From positions 62,001 to 126,000 of the forward strand of contig NZ_JACJON010000040.1 in NCBI RefSeq assembly GCF_014695585.1: a stretch of DNA of 64,000 nt. The letters are read 5' to 3'. This stretch comes from Microcoleus sp. FACHB-831. GTDB lineage: Bacteria > Cyanobacteriota > Cyanobacteriia > Cyanobacteriales > FACHB-T130. A program made the translations under genes and the position numbers. The notes under the pieces are model-generated. The model saw nothing but the letters and a program-made list of their open reading frames with translations, was not told where the DNA came from and made no database searches. Numbering within the stretch: position 1 is the first letter of the stretch; each line of letters starts with the position of its first letter. This document shows, piece after piece, positions 27,355 to 36,144 of this stretch.

Positions 27355-27687
27355 ATGGCTTTACCATTGCAGCGTGAGCAGATTTCTAACTCTACTCAAA
27401 TACTCGCTGGTTTAAGGTTTAAGAAAAAATTGATTCGCCAACTTTGCACAGGAGGAATTATAGGGGAATCTGTTATTTACCAACAAATCCTCGAATAAGA
27501 GAAGCAAGCAGAAGCATTAGCCATTTTTTTCCGCCTACTTCCGCGCCGGATAGGTACGGTTGAACCAGAAGTGCAAGAGCAAATTCGAGAACTATCCACA
27601 GCGCAGCTTGAGCATTTGGGTGAGGCGCTGTTGGATTTCTCAGAAGCGGCGGATCTGACTGTTTGGTTGGAGTCTCGTCAAGGTTAA
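27355..27687 (+). pseudogene. Rpn/PD-(D/E)XK-type gene with DUF4351-like end, truncated and stopped
   Basis: Reading from an ATG at 27355, the frame gives ILAGLRFKKKLIRQL and ESVIYQQILE, then TAA at 27496, then continues in the same frame with EALAIFFRLLPRRIGTV, EVQEQIRELSTAQLEHLGEA and LLDFSEAADLTVWLES to a TAA at 27685. These are the middle and DUF4351-like C-terminal parts of Rpn-family recombination-promoting nuclease/putative transposase proteins common in cyanobacteria. The N-terminal nuclease core is missing, and one in-frame stop splits the rest. A decayed copy is the simplest reading. Confidence 0.72.
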
Positions 27688-27773
27688 AAGCCCAAAGCGA
27701 GCGCGATATCCAAAAACGCGATCGCCCGCTCAAATTCTTATACGCTATAAAACTAACTACTTTTGCTATTGTT

Positions 27774-29123
27774 ATGAGCGAGTCTTCTATCCATCCTGCC
27801 TTAATTACCAAAGTTCTCCCAGATTCCATTGCCGAAGAAATCGGGTTTGAAGCGGGCGATCGCATTGTTTCTATCAACAGCCAGCGTCCCCGCGATTTGA
27901 TAGATTATAAGTTTCTGTGCGCTGATGAAATTCTAGAGTTAGAAGTTATCGACGCCAAAGGTAAAACCCACTCCCTTGAAATAGAAAAAGACTACGACGA
28001 AGACTTGGGATTAGAATTTGAAACAGCCCTATTTGATGGCTTAATTCAGTGTAACAACCGCTGTCCCTTCTGTTTCATCGACCAACAACCACCAGGTAAG
28101 CGAGAAACTCTTTATCTCAAAGACGACGATTATCGCCTCAGCTTCCTCTATGGCTCTTATCTTACCCTGACAAACCTCACCCAACGCGAATGGGAACGCA
28201 TTGAACAAATGCGGCTATCTCCACTCTACGTTTCCGTGCATGCAACTGAGCCAGATGTGCGAATTCGCCTGCTTAAAAATCAACGCGCTGGTCAAATTTT
28301 AGACCAACTCAAGTGGTTCCAAAAGCGGCGGTTGCAAATTCACGCTCAAGTTGTTGTTTGTCCCGGAATTAATGATGGGGAACACTTAGAAAGAACGCTG
28401 TTAGATTTAGCTAAATTTCACAAAGGTGAAGTGCCTGCTGTAGCTTCTGTGGCAGTAGTTCCAGTTGGTTTGACTCGGTTTCGCCCAAATCAAGATGAAC
28501 TAAGCCCAGTAAGCCGGGAAAAAGCTGCTGAAGTGATAAAGCAAGTGCAAGCGTTACAGGCACAATTTCGTCAAAAACTGAAGTCTACTTGCGTTTGGTT
28601 GGCGGATGAATGGTTTCTGATTGCTGGGGAGGAATTACCCCCAGAATCCCATTATGAAGACTATCCCCAAATTGGTAACGGCGTCGGTTCGATTCGGCAA
28701 TTTTTGAAGCAATTTCAAGAAGCTGCACAACAACTGCTACCGCAAGAAGTTTCTCCACCCAGAAAGTTAACATGGGTAGTGGGAAATGCTGTTGAAAAAG
28801 CGTTTCAACCCATCTTGCAACAGCTTAATCAAGTGCAAGGATTGGAAGTAAATATGGTTGCTTTGTGCAGCCAATATTGGGGACAGACAATTACTGTTAC
28901 TGGGTTGTTAACGGGTGAGGATTTGCTTGGCGGGTTGCAGGGGAAAGAATTAGGCGATCGCATCCTTCTTCCATCTGTCATGCTAAAGCACGGCGATACT
29001 CTGTTTCTCGACGATATGAAGGTTGAAGAACTCGCCGATAAACTGGGTACTCCTATTTTGCCCGTCAGCGGAATTAACGAACTAATCGAGGCTTGTATAA
29101 AGCAATCTAAAGGTGAAAATTAA
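27774..29123 (+). CDS. TIGR03279 family radical SAM protein with PDZ-like and DUF512 parts
   Basis: 449 residues from the ATG at 27774. Residues 1-70 are PDZ-like (VLPDSIAEEIGFEAGDRIVS). CNNRCPFCFIDQQPPGKRETLY gives the radical SAM cluster as C-x3-C-x2-C. The C-terminal DUF512 part includes TGLLTGEDLLGGL and LPSVMLKHGDTLFLDDM. This architecture is the cyanobacterial TIGR03279 family, of unknown reaction. The upstream ORF extension (to 27663) overlaps the decayed Rpn gene and was not used. The stop overlaps the next start as TAATG. Confidence 0.86.
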   Translation: MSESSIHPALITKVLPDSIAEEIGFEAGDRIVSINSQRPRDLIDYKFLCADEILELEVIDAKGKTHSLEIEKDYDEDLGLEFETALFDGLIQCNNRCPFCFIDQQPPGKRETLYLKDDDYRLSFLYGSYLTLTNLTQREWERIEQMRLSPLYVSVHATEPDVRIRLLKNQRAGQILDQLKWFQKRRLQIHAQVVVCPGINDGEHLERTLLDLAKFHKGEVPAVASVAVVPVGLTRFRPNQDELSPVSREKAAEVIKQVQALQAQFRQKLKSTCVWLADEWFLIAGEELPPESHYEDYPQIGNGVGSIRQFLKQFQEAAQQLLPQEVSPPRKLTWVVGNAVEKAFQPILQQLNQVQGLEVNMVALCSQYWGQTITVTGLLTGEDLLGGLQGKELGDRILLPSVMLKHGDTLFLDDMKVEELADKLGTPILPVSGINELIEACIKQSKGEN

Positions 29124-29317
29124 TGAGCGTGCATGATGAAACAATCGCCAAAATTCGCCAACTGCCCGAACCGCTTGTTCAGGAGGTGAATGACTTCGTA
29201 GAACTCCTGTTGATGAGAAGCGAAGTAATGGAAGTTGCTGAATCAGACTTCTGCGAATATTTGCCGAATTTACAAGAGTATGAAGAACGTCTAGCGCGAG
29301 GAGAAATCCAGTGGTGA
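29123..29317 (+). CDS. Antitoxin of a MazF-type toxin-antitoxin pair (DUF2281-like)
   Basis: 64 residues: MSVHDETIAKIRQLPEPLVQ, then EVNDFVELLLMRSE, a helical start typical of DUF2281/VapB-like antitoxins, with an acidic tail (LPNLQEYEERLARGEIQW) suited to wrap a toxin. The start is shared with the stop of the radical SAM gene (TAATG), and the end overlaps the toxin start by 7 bases. Such overlap supports a toxin-antitoxin pair. As antitoxin it would block the RNase and repress its own promoter; no separate promoter is visible. Confidence 0.75.
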   Translation: MSVHDETIAKIRQLPEPLVQEVNDFVELLLMRSEVMEVAESDFCEYLPNLQEYEERLARGEIQW

Positions 29318-29661
29318 CAATTGGGCGGGGAGATGTGGTTTTATGCGATCTTAACCCAGTGAGAGGTACAGAGCAGGCAGGAATAAGACCTGTGGTAATT
29401 ATACAAATCGATCGCGCTAATGCCGTTAGTCCTCACACGATAATTGCACCGTTTACAACCAAAATTCGTCGTGTTATTTTACCCTCTCATGTGTTTGTTC
29501 CAGCAGGAATTGGGGGTTTAACTGCGGATTCGGTGTTACTTTGCGAACAGCTTTGAGTTGTAGACAAATCCAGAATTATTAAAGCGATCGGTCATTTGGA
29601 TGATGTCTACCTAGAAGAGTTGGCAAAAGCACTGTGCGCGATTCTAGGTTTGTCACTATAA
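29311..29661 (+). pseudogene. MazF/PemK-type toxin gene interrupted by a nonsense codon
   Basis: From GTG at 29311 the frame gives the PemK/MazF start GRGDVVLCDLNPVRGTEQAG, IRPVVIIQ and later LTADSVLLCEQL, then TGA at 29554. The same frame continues uninterrupted as VVDKSRIIKAIGHLDDVYLE and ELAKALCAILG to TAA at 29659, exactly the missing C-terminal helix of the family. The family usually has Arg (e.g. CGA) at the TGA position, so a single C-to-T change would explain the stop. The 81-residue product may be inactive, or active only by readthrough. Confidence 0.78.
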
Positions 29662-29687
29662 AACACGCGATCGCCAACTTTTACCAT

Positions 29688-29719
29688 AAGTAGAGACGTT
29701 AGATGTAACGTCTCTACTT
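29688..29719. terminator. 14-bp-stem terminator between convergent genes
   Basis: AAGTAGAGACGTTA and TAACGTCTCTACTT pair perfectly around GATG, followed by T on both strands. It lies between the toxin gene and the end of the ABC-F gene and can serve both. It also belongs to the TAGAGACG palindrome family. Confidence 0.8.
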
Positions 29720-29737
29720 TGGTTAAACCTATCTCGT

Positions 29738-31435
29738 TTATTTGCGTTTTGCAGAAGCTTTGGCAGCTTTAGCAGCTTTTTTAGCAGCTTTCTCAGCTTC
29801 TAAAGCTGCTAATCTTGCCTGCTCTTTCTCTTCAGCAATTTTGTCAAGATAGTAATGGTAATCTCCCCGATACAGGCGAAATTCTCCATCGCGAATCTCG
29901 ACAATTTTGTTAGCGACTTTGGAGATAAAATAACGGTCGTGCGATACTAAAATTACCGTACCGTCATAGTTTTGTATCGCCTCTTCCAGCATTTCTTTAG
30001 CTGGAATATCCAAGTGGTTGGTAGGCTCATCCAATATCATTAAATTGACTGGAGTCAACAGCATTTTTGCTAATGCCAGACGAGCTTTTTCACCACCGCT
30101 GAGAGCTTCAACTTTTTTGAATACGGTGTCGCCGCTAAACAAAAATCGTCCTAAGAGGGTGCGGACTTCTTCATTTTTCCACTCTGGCACTTCGTCATGG
30201 ATAGTTTCCATAACTGTTTTTGTCAGTTCCAAGGCTTCCGCTTGATTCTGCTCGAAGTAACCGGGAAGGACGTTGTGATCGCCTAATTTAACTATCCCTT
30301 CCGTTGGCTTTTCCATACCCGTAATTAGACGCAATAGGGTAGATTTGCCAGCACCATTGGGGCCGAGAAATGCGATGCGATCGCCCCGTTCAATTAACAG
30401 TTCCGCGTCTAAAAATAGAATTTTGTCGTCATAAAAATGCGACATTTTTTTAATTTCCACCACCTCTCGTCCGCTGCGCGGCGCGGGGGGAAAGCGGAAG
30501 TGCAGGGTTCTTACTCCCGCCACTGGCGCTTCGATGCGCTCAATTTTTTCTAGTTGTTTTTCCCGGCTCTTTGCCTGGGTGCTGCGGGTAGCACTGGCGC
30601 GGAAACGGTCAACAAATACTTGCTGTTTTTCCAGCTCTTTTTGCTGGCGTTCGTAAGCACTTAACTGCGCTGCTTGATTCTCTTCTTTTTGTTGCAGATA
30701 AGCCGAGTAATTGCCTAAATAAGTAGTAGAAACTCCCCGTTCTGTTTCTACAATTTGCGTGCAGAGACGGTCGAGAAATTCTCTATCGTGGGAAACTATT
30801 ACCATCGGGGTTTTTAATCCTTTGAGGTAAGTTTCTAACCACTCAATCGTTTCTAAATCTAGGTGGTTTGTAGGTTCGTCCAGCAGCAATAAGTCTGGTT
30901 TTTGTAGCAGAATTTTGCCCAAACTCATCCGCATTTGCCAACCGCCACTGAAGGCGCTAACAAGGCGATCGCCATCTTCTGGCTCAAACCCCATCTCTGG
31001 CAACATTTTCTCTATTTTTGTCTCTAAGTTGTAGCCATCAAGTGCTTCAAACTGACGCATATACTTATCCAATTTATGGATAAGTTTGTCTAGTTCCTCT
31101 GGGGTGGCGGTTTGCATATCTCGCTGCACCTGCGACTGAGACTTCATCGCTTGGTTGGCTTCTTTGAAGACTGTCCAAAATTCTTCCCGTACCGTCCGGG
31201 TGGGGTCTACTTCAAATTCTTGGGTGAGGTAAGCTATGTGTAAGCTAGCTGGACGGATGACTTCTCCCGTCGTGGGTTCCATCTCGCCAGCAATAATTTT
31301 TAGTTGAGTGGATTTTCCAGCACCGTTGACGCCGACTAAGCCAATGCGATCGCCTGGTTTGACTTCCCAGTTCACATCCTTAAGGATTTCGCCAGTCGGG
31401 TAAATTTTACTGATATGTTCTAGTCGCAGCATCAA
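29738..31435 (-). CDS. ABC-F family ATPase
   Basis: 565 residues with two ATPase domains and no membrane segment, the ABC-F pattern of translation factors that bind the ribosomal E-site. First domain: GVNGAGKSTQLKIIAGEM, signature SAFSGGWQMRMSLGKILLQ, Walker B LLLLDEPTNHLD. Second: GPNGAGKSTLLRLITG, SGGEKARLALAKM, LMILDEPTNHLD. The linker between them (KQQVFVDRFRASATRSTQAKS) is the interdomain helix region. The C-terminus is Lys/Ala-rich (KKAAKAAKASAKRK). Without close comparison I cannot assign Uup, EttA or another subgroup. Confidence 0.92.
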   Translation of the reverse strand: MMLRLEHISKIYPTGEILKDVNWEVKPGDRIGLVGVNGAGKSTQLKIIAGEMEPTTGEVIRPASLHIAYLTQEFEVDPTRTVREEFWTVFKEANQAMKSQSQVQRDMQTATPEELDKLIHKLDKYMRQFEALDGYNLETKIEKMLPEMGFEPEDGDRLVSAFSGGWQMRMSLGKILLQKPDLLLLDEPTNHLDLETIEWLETYLKGLKTPMVIVSHDREFLDRLCTQIVETERGVSTTYLGNYSAYLQQKEENQAAQLSAYERQQKELEKQQVFVDRFRASATRSTQAKSREKQLEKIERIEAPVAGVRTLHFRFPPAPRSGREVVEIKKMSHFYDDKILFLDAELLIERGDRIAFLGPNGAGKSTLLRLITGMEKPTEGIVKLGDHNVLPGYFEQNQAEALELTKTVMETIHDEVPEWKNEEVRTLLGRFLFSGDTVFKKVEALSGGEKARLALAKMLLTPVNLMILDEPTNHLDIPAKEMLEEAIQNYDGTVILVSHDRYFISKVANKIVEIRDGEFRLYRGDYHYYLDKIAEEKEQARLAALEAEKAAKKAAKAAKASAKRK

Positions 31436-31605
31436 GTAGTCTCCAAAGCAGGGGATGAATAGGTCAGGCGATCGCAGGTGTCGATTTTATCGTAACAAAT
31501 TTTAACTATAAGTTACTGACTGACAACCCCTTGGAGACAGATAAAATATTCAAAGGTGCGAGCAGCGCTTCGCGATCGCGCCTCTCCCCCTACTCCCCCA
31601 CCCGA

Positions 31606-31810
31606 TTAGCTTTCTTGCTGCTGTTGCGCCGCCTGCGTCACTTCCTCTACGCTCAACCCTAGTGCAGTTGCGACTTGCTGGACAATCAATCCCAACGCCA
31701 AAAATCGCGCTACTGCTTCTAATTTTGCCTTGAGTTCAGCATCCTGAAAGGCTTCTTGATAGAACCTCGTATTTTTTAGATCTCTTAAACTAACATTGCT
31801 GCTATGTCCT
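31606..31810 (-). pseudogene. C-terminal remnant of an Rpn-type protein
   Basis: On the minus strand the frame reads SLRDLKNTRFYQEAFQDAE, LKAKLEAVARFLALGLIVQQ, VATALGLSVEEVTQAAQQ and ends at TAA (31606-31608). This is the usual tail of cyanobacterial Rpn/DUF2887-like proteins (FYQE...LKAKL...LLALGL...VAxALxLxVEEV). There is no start codon and an in-frame TAG lies about 20 bases upstream, so only a fragment remains. Confidence 0.65.
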
Positions 31811-32218
31811 TGCGACTATTGTTCGGCAACTTATAAACATAGTTTGACCCTGTTTTCTTTTCTTAAGTTTCAAAGCAAGCGTTGTGAGTCTAGGCAATAT
31901 CTACTTTGAAAGTATATTTTTGAAATGCATCCAATTAGGATGCATTTTAGATGAAAATATAGAAGTCATCAGCAGCCACAACAACTAATTTATCGCCTAT
32001 TAGCTACTTAAGAGGAGCAACAATAAAGGCAGCCATTGTGACGCTCTGATAACAGTAAAATAGTAGGATAAAAATGCGATCGCGCCTCTGCTTTATTGCT
32101 TTTAATCTTTAACATTCTTGACATTTAAAACACCGTTTGGGCAATATTTCGCACAGTACGAAATAGAGCTTTTTGCCTTTAAGTGCAGGTAATTGTATAA
32201 GTTTTGTTTAAACAAAAA

Positions 32219-32251
32219 TGTGCCTAGTTCCTTGACAGGGAACTAGACACA
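32219..32251 (-). terminator. Terminator at the end of the ribosomal super-cluster
   Basis: TGTGCCTAGTTCC and GGAACTAGACACA form a 13-bp stem with one mismatch. On the minus strand it is followed by TTTTTGTTT. It lies 31 bases past the prfA stop. Confidence 0.75.
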
Positions 32252-32281
32252 TCTTTAGAAAAGCGATCGCGCTGTAGATAA

Positions 32282-33379
32282 TTAGCTAGAAGTTGAAGCA
32301 GCCAACTCTGCCAGACGTTCCTGCTGGTCTTGAGAAATACAAGACTGAATAATTTCATCGATATCACCTTCTAAAACCGGGTTCAGCGAAAAATTCTGAC
32401 CCAAGCGGTGATCCGTCGCCCGACTGTCTTTGTAATTATAAGTGCGGATTTTCTCCGAGCGCGATCCCGTGCCCACCTGACTGCGCCGCATCGACGTAAC
32501 AGCTTCCTGTTGTTCGCGCAGCTTGATCTCATAAAGCTTGGCACGCAGGATCTGCATCGCCCGTTCTTTGTTTTGCAACTGCGATCGCTCTTCGGTACAG
32601 AAAATCCTAATCCCCGTAGGCTTGTGCATCAGGTCAACAGCTGTTTCCACCTTGTTGACGTTTTGCCCACCCGCACCGCCAGACCGAGCCGTAGTCATTT
32701 CAATATCCTTCGGGTCGATATGGATTTCCACATCGTCCACCTCTGGCATTACGGCGACAGTAGCAGTTGAGGTGTGAACTCGTCCCCCAGCCTCGGTGAC
32801 AGGCACGCGCTGCACCCGATGGACGCCCGCTTCAAACTTCAGTTTGCTGTAAACTTGGTCGCCCTGAATCTCCAGAATCGCTTCTTTGAAGCCGCCCATC
32901 TCGGCTAGAGACTCGCTTACTAGCTTGACCTTCCAGTTTTGGGTTTCAGCATAGCGCGAGTACATCCGCACTAAGTCGCCAGCCCAGATACTCGCTTCAT
33001 CACCGCCAGTACCAGCGCGGATTTCCAACATGATGTTCTTGTCATCATTTGGGTCGCGGGGCAATAGCAATACTTTGAGGCGCTTTTCCAACTCTTCTAG
33101 CTTTGCTTCTAGTTCTTCGACTTCCAGAGCTGCCATTTGTTGGAACTCTGGCTCGCTTGCCGATTCTTTAACTACCTGTTTTGCTCCCAGCAAGTCTTGC
33201 TGAGTGGTTTTCCAGGTATCGTAGGTGTTGACCACTTCCTCTAGTGAAGAGCGCGACCTGGCTACCCGTTGATACTCGTTGGGATCTCTGGCGACATCGG
33301 GATCGGCCAGTCGGCGAGTTAATTCATTAAAGGTTTGCTCGACAGATTTTAGTTTCTCCAGCAGGTAAGTTTCAGCCAT
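32282..33379 (-). CDS. prfA: Peptide chain release factor 1
   Basis: Recognises UAA and UAG stop codons and triggers peptide release. 365 residues; the stop-codon recognition tripeptide of RF1 is PVT (193-195, in RVPVTEAGG), and the catalytic GGQ is at 237-239 in [32 protein letters not shown] and the C-terminal [17 protein letters not shown] are also conserved. It is the last gene of the ribosomal cluster, just after rpmE, as in other cyanobacteria, and is followed by a terminator. Confidence 0.97.
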   Translation of the reverse strand: MAETYLLEKLKSVEQTFNELTRRLADPDVARDPNEYQRVARSRSSLEEVVNTYDTWKTTQQDLLGAKQVVKESASEPEFQQMAALEVEELEAKLEELEKRLKVLLLPRDPNDDKNIMLEIRAGTGGDEASIWAGDLVRMYSRYAETQNWKVKLVSESLAEMGGFKEAILEIQGDQVYSKLKFEAGVHRVQRVPVTEAGGRVHTSTATVAVMPEVDDVEIHIDPKDIEMTTARSGGAGGQNVNKVETAVDLMHKPTGIRIFCTEERSQLQNKERAMQILRAKLYEIKLREQQEAVTSMRRSQVGTGSRSEKIRTYNYKDSRATDHRLGQNFSLNPVLEGDIDEIIQSCISQDQQERLAELAASTSS

Positions 33380-33478
33380 GACGAGTGCGATCGCTCCTTA
33401 AAAACAGCTTGCGTTGCAAAGCATTAAAACTTTCAACCCAGCATCGGCTGGGTGTTTGTAATAAAGCAAGCAACCCCG

Positions 33479-33733
33479 CTATTTTTTCTGTTTTTTCCCT
33501 GAATCCTCTGTTTGGGATTGATCTTCTGAGAGCATGCCGTATTTCCGCATGAAGCGCTCAACTCGGCCTTCTGTGTCAATGATTTTTTGAGTTCCGGTGT
33601 AGAAGGGGTGATTACCAGACCATACATCAACGTGCAGTTCTGGTTTAGTCGAGCCAACGGTCATCACTTCTTTGCCGTTACAGAACACCTTCGCTTCTGG
33701 ATACCACTTGGGGTGAATATCAGGTTTAGCCAT
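33479..33733 (-). CDS. rpmE: Ribosomal protein bL31
   Basis: 84 residues: MAKPDIHPKWYPEAKVFCNG, then VDVWSGNHPFYTGTQKIIDT and RVERFMRKYG. Only one Cys is present, so this is the zinc-free (C minus) form; the four-Cys ribbon of the C plus form is absent. bL31 bridges the 50S central protuberance and the 30S head. The tail (EDQSQTEDSGKKQKK) is charged. It lies between rpsI and prfA; the upstream spacer has TTGGTAATGG heptamers. Confidence 0.95.
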   Translation of the reverse strand: MAKPDIHPKWYPEAKVFCNGKEVMTVGSTKPELHVDVWSGNHPFYTGTQKIIDTEGRVERFMRKYGMLSEDQSQTEDSGKKQKK

Positions 33734-33750
33734 TTTTTTCCTCTGTTTGG

Positions 33751-33796
33751 ATTAACGGTTAATAGGGTAATTGGTAATGGGTAATTGGTAATGGGG
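33751..33796. repeat. TAATTGG/TAATGGG heptamers upstream of rpmE
   Basis: Tandem 7-base units (GGTTAAT, AGGGTAA, TTGGTAA, TGGGTAA) in the rpsI-rpmE spacer, similar to those upstream of rplQ (36067-36102) and rpsC/rplP (46218-46306). Confidence 0.72.
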
Positions 33797-33869
33797 AAGA
33801 TTTATTCCCCAGTCTGTTGAACAGGCGTCTTGTCTGTGTCCCAGTGCCCAGTTCCCACTACCTACTAGC

Positions 33870-34286
33870 TTAACGCTTAGAGTACTGAGGCGCTTTGCGG
33901 GCTTTGTGCAAGCCGTATTTCTTGCGCTCTTTAGCTCGCGGATCGCGGGTTAGATAGCCTTCTATTTTCAAAGGCTTGCGGTTTTCTGGATCTAGCTGGC
34001 ACAGCGCTCTAGCTACTCCCAGACGTATTGAGTCAGATTGTCCTGTCAATCCACCGCCGTGAGCCTTCACCAGAATGTCATACTCAGTTTCGAGTCCCAG
34101 CGTTTCTAGCGGGGCTTTCGCTGTTGAGATATAGCTGGCATTGTAGTTGAAGTAATTGTCTCCAGGTCTGTCGTTGACAATCAACTGTCCAGTACCGGGA
34201 ACTAGGCGCACTCGTGCAATGGAAGCTTTGCGGCGTCCTGTGCCCCAGTACATTGCTTGTCCGCTCTGTTGTTCTAGTGCTTGCAT
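33870..34286 (-). CDS. rpsI: Ribosomal protein uS9
   Basis: 138 residues. [38 protein letters not shown] and the tail ending KAPQYSKR identify uS9; the C-terminal SKR tail reaches the P-site tRNA anticodon stem. The start overlaps the rplM stop (TAATG), so the two are translationally coupled, as in most bacteria. The family's usual length is about 130. Confidence 0.97.
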   Translation of the reverse strand: MQALEQQSGQAMYWGTGRRKASIARVRLVPGTGQLIVNDRPGDNYFNYNASYISTAKAPLETLGLETEYDILVKAHGGGLTGQSDSIRLGVARALCQLDPENRKPLKIEGYLTRDPRAKERKKYGLHKARKAPQYSKR

Positions 34287-34741
34287 TAGTTCTGTTCTCC
34301 TGGAAGGGTATTAATTTTTAGTTCTTGGGGTTTTTGCGCGTCGTGGGGATGGTCTGGCCCCTCATAAACTTTGAGCTTGGTGAACAACTGTTTTCCGAGG
34401 GAATTTTTTGGCAGCATCCCCTTGACGGCGTGTTCAATAATTCTCTCTGGCAGACGAGCTTGCAGCTTGGCAAAACTTTCTGTCTTCATACCACCAGGGC
34501 GTCCGGAATGGCGGAAGTAGACCTTCTGCGTGCGTTTTTTGCCAGTGACTTGGACTTTCTCGGCGTTAATGACGATTACGAAGTCGCCCGTATCCATGTG
34601 GGGGGTGTAGGTTGGTTTGTTTTTTCCCCTCAAAATCATGGCGATCGCGCTGGCCAAACGTCCCAATCGGTGGTCGGCAGCATCGATGATGTACCAAGTT
34701 TGGTCTAGGGTATCTTTAGTGGGAAGAGGAGTTTTGTTCAT
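34286..34741 (-). CDS. rplM: Ribosomal protein uL13
   Basis: 151 residues. [39 protein letters not shown] and [17 protein letters not shown] are the family landmarks. uL13 binds 23S rRNA early in 50S assembly. It is coupled to rpsI by a TAATG overlap. The spacer to truA holds two hairpins, one of them with a 19-bp stem. Confidence 0.97.
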   Translation of the reverse strand: MNKTPLPTKDTLDQTWYIIDAADHRLGRLASAIAMILRGKNKPTYTPHMDTGDFVIVINAEKVQVTGKKRTQKVYFRHSGRPGGMKTESFAKLQARLPERIIEHAVKGMLPKNSLGKQLFTKLKVYEGPDHPHDAQKPQELKINTLPGEQN

Positions 34742-34761
34742 AAGATTTATGAGTGTTGTAG

Positions 34762-34781
34762 AGACGCGCTGAATCGCGTCT
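34762..34781. repeat. AGACGCG palindrome in the truA-rplM spacer
   Basis: AGACGCG CTGAAT CGCGTCT, a 7-bp stem, a variant of the GAGACGCGATTAATCGCGTC family found after tRNA-Gln. Confidence 0.65.
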
Positions 34782-34797
34782 GAGTTTTGAGCTAGTT

Positions 34798-34843
34798 ATT
34801 AATCATTACTCATTGGTCAAAAGGCCAATGAGTAATGATTAAT
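34798..34843 (-). terminator. 19-bp perfect hairpin overlapping the truA stop
   Basis: ATTAATCATTACTCATTGG and its exact complement flank an 8-base loop. The 3' arm covers the truA stop codon (34839-34841). There is no clear T run, so it may be a terminator, a processing site or an mRNA stabiliser between truA and rplM. Parts of it are heptamer-like. Confidence 0.6.
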
Positions 34844-35663
34844 GACTGAGGACAAACTTGGGCTGGGTGTCAAACCAAACTTCGCGGTCGAACGGCATTT
34901 CTGGGTAGCCAACGCGCAGCAGGCACAGACCTTTGGCGGGGGCAGCATATTTTACTTCATGTCGCCGCTGGTTTACCCAGATTTCGGTGAAGTCTTCGGG
35001 CGATCGCTCTCCCTTGCCTACTTGCACCAGCAAACCCACCAGCAGCCTCACCATACCGTATAAAAATCCGTTGGCCTGAATTTCGATCTGAATAAACTGA
35101 CCTGTTCGGTTACATTCTGCTGCCTGCACGTCTACCCATGAATGAGATCTTCCTGAGTTAGACCTGTGAAAGGCAGCGAAATGGTGCTTTCCCATCATTG
35201 GGTTCAGAGCCGCTTGGATTTTCGATTCATCAAGCGGTGCATAATAATAATGCCAACTGAAGGGCTTTACGAACAAGTTAGGCCGATGGTCGGTGTATAT
35301 CGTATAGCGATAACGCCTAAAGGAAGCTGAGAAGCGAGCGTGCCAGTTTGGGGGTACGGGGGCACTCGCTCGAATCAGAATATCTTTGGGCAGGTGATTG
35401 TTTAGAACTGCCGCCCACTTGTCAGCTGGTATGGAACCTGTGGCGTCAAAGTGTGCGACTTGCGCTGCCGCATGAACTCCGGTATCGGTTCGACCGGCTC
35501 CTATTAGATTTACCGCTCGCTCCTGCACGCTAGAGAGGACTTTTTCTATTTCCTCCTGTACGCTTCGTCCGTTGGTTTGCCGCTGCCAGCCATGAAAATG
35601 AGTGCCCAGGTATTGAATTACCAGGGCAACTCGCTGTTTGTCTGCGTCCTTAGCGTTGTCCAT
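34839..35663 (-). CDS. truA: tRNA pseudouridine38-40 synthase
   Basis: Converts uridines 38-40 of the tRNA anticodon arm to pseudouridine. 274 residues; the catalytic Asp is in GAGRTDTGVHAAAQVAHFD, with QYLGTHFHGWQRQTNGRSVQ at the N-terminus and FLYGMVRLLVGLLVQVGKG near the end. Its position after rplQ and before rplM is the normal cyanobacterial order. The stop lies inside a 19-bp-stem hairpin. Confidence 0.96.
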   Translation of the reverse strand: MDNAKDADKQRVALVIQYLGTHFHGWQRQTNGRSVQEEIEKVLSSVQERAVNLIGAGRTDTGVHAAAQVAHFDATGSIPADKWAAVLNNHLPKDILIRASAPVPPNWHARFSASFRRYRYTIYTDHRPNLFVKPFSWHYYYAPLDESKIQAALNPMMGKHHFAAFHRSNSGRSHSWVDVQAAECNRTGQFIQIEIQANGFLYGMVRLLVGLLVQVGKGERSPEDFTEIWVNQRRHEVKYAAPAKGLCLLRVGYPEMPFDREVWFDTQPKFVLSH

Positions 35664-35708
35664 TGCTATTGACTTTTGACTCTGGGGCTATGACCAGCAA
35701 TGATGACC

Positions 35709-36059
35709 TCAGACCAGCTCGATGATAGCCATTTCGGCATTGTCTCCCCGACGGCGGATGGTTCGGGAAATGCGGGTATATCCGCCCTGGCGATCTCCGT
35801 AGCGAGAAGCGACCTGCTCAAATAGAGCGTGAACGAGATCCTTGTCGTAGATATAGCCCAGGGCTTGGCGACGCGCTGACAACGTGCCGTCTTTAGCTAG
35901 GGTAATTATCTTTTCGACTTCTGGCCTCAGCGCTTTTGCTCGCGTTTGAGTGGTGGTGATCCGACCGTGACGAATCAGTTCAGTAGCCAGCGTCCTAAGT
36001 AGCGCTTTGCGCTGGTCGGCTGGTAATCCAAGTTGTGGGACGCGACAACGGTGACGCAT
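35709..36059 (-). CDS. rplQ: Ribosomal protein bL17
   Basis: 116 residues starting [20 protein letters not shown], with [20 protein letters not shown] and [20 protein letters not shown]. bL17 sits near the exit of the peptide tunnel. It follows rpoA as in most bacteria. The 85-base spacer from rpoA has GGTTAAT heptamers. Confidence 0.97.
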   Translation of the reverse strand: MRHRCRVPQLGLPADQRKALLRTLATELIRHGRITTTQTRAKALRPEVEKIITLAKDGTLSARRQALGYIYDKDLVHALFEQVASRYGDRQGGYTRISRTIRRRGDNAEMAIIELV

Positions 36060-36144
36060 AATGATCGGTTAATGGGTAATGGTTAATGGTTAATTGGTGA
36101 TGGATAAGGGCTACCAAAATGGCGATCGCTATTATCCTCTTACC

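Larger units (their letters stand above)
31436..32281. other. 846-base region with a gene remnant and palindromes
   Basis: Between the ABC-F and prfA genes. It contains the Rpn-type remnant (31606-31810), a TTGACA at about 32119, the perfect palindrome TTTTGTTTAAACAAAA (32202-32217) and the prfA terminator (32219-32251). I see no intact gene. Confidence 0.6.

Noticed and set aside
27237-27377. 46-codon ORF (MSLLDWLLNNQPEPEESQLD...) before the Rpn remnant
   Set aside because: No family recognised, weak ribosome binding site, overlaps the remnant in another frame; could be decayed sequence.
32100-32260. Yfr1/Yfr2 small RNA or 6S RNA
   Set aside because: The conserved Yfr1 core and the usual 6S layout were not found.
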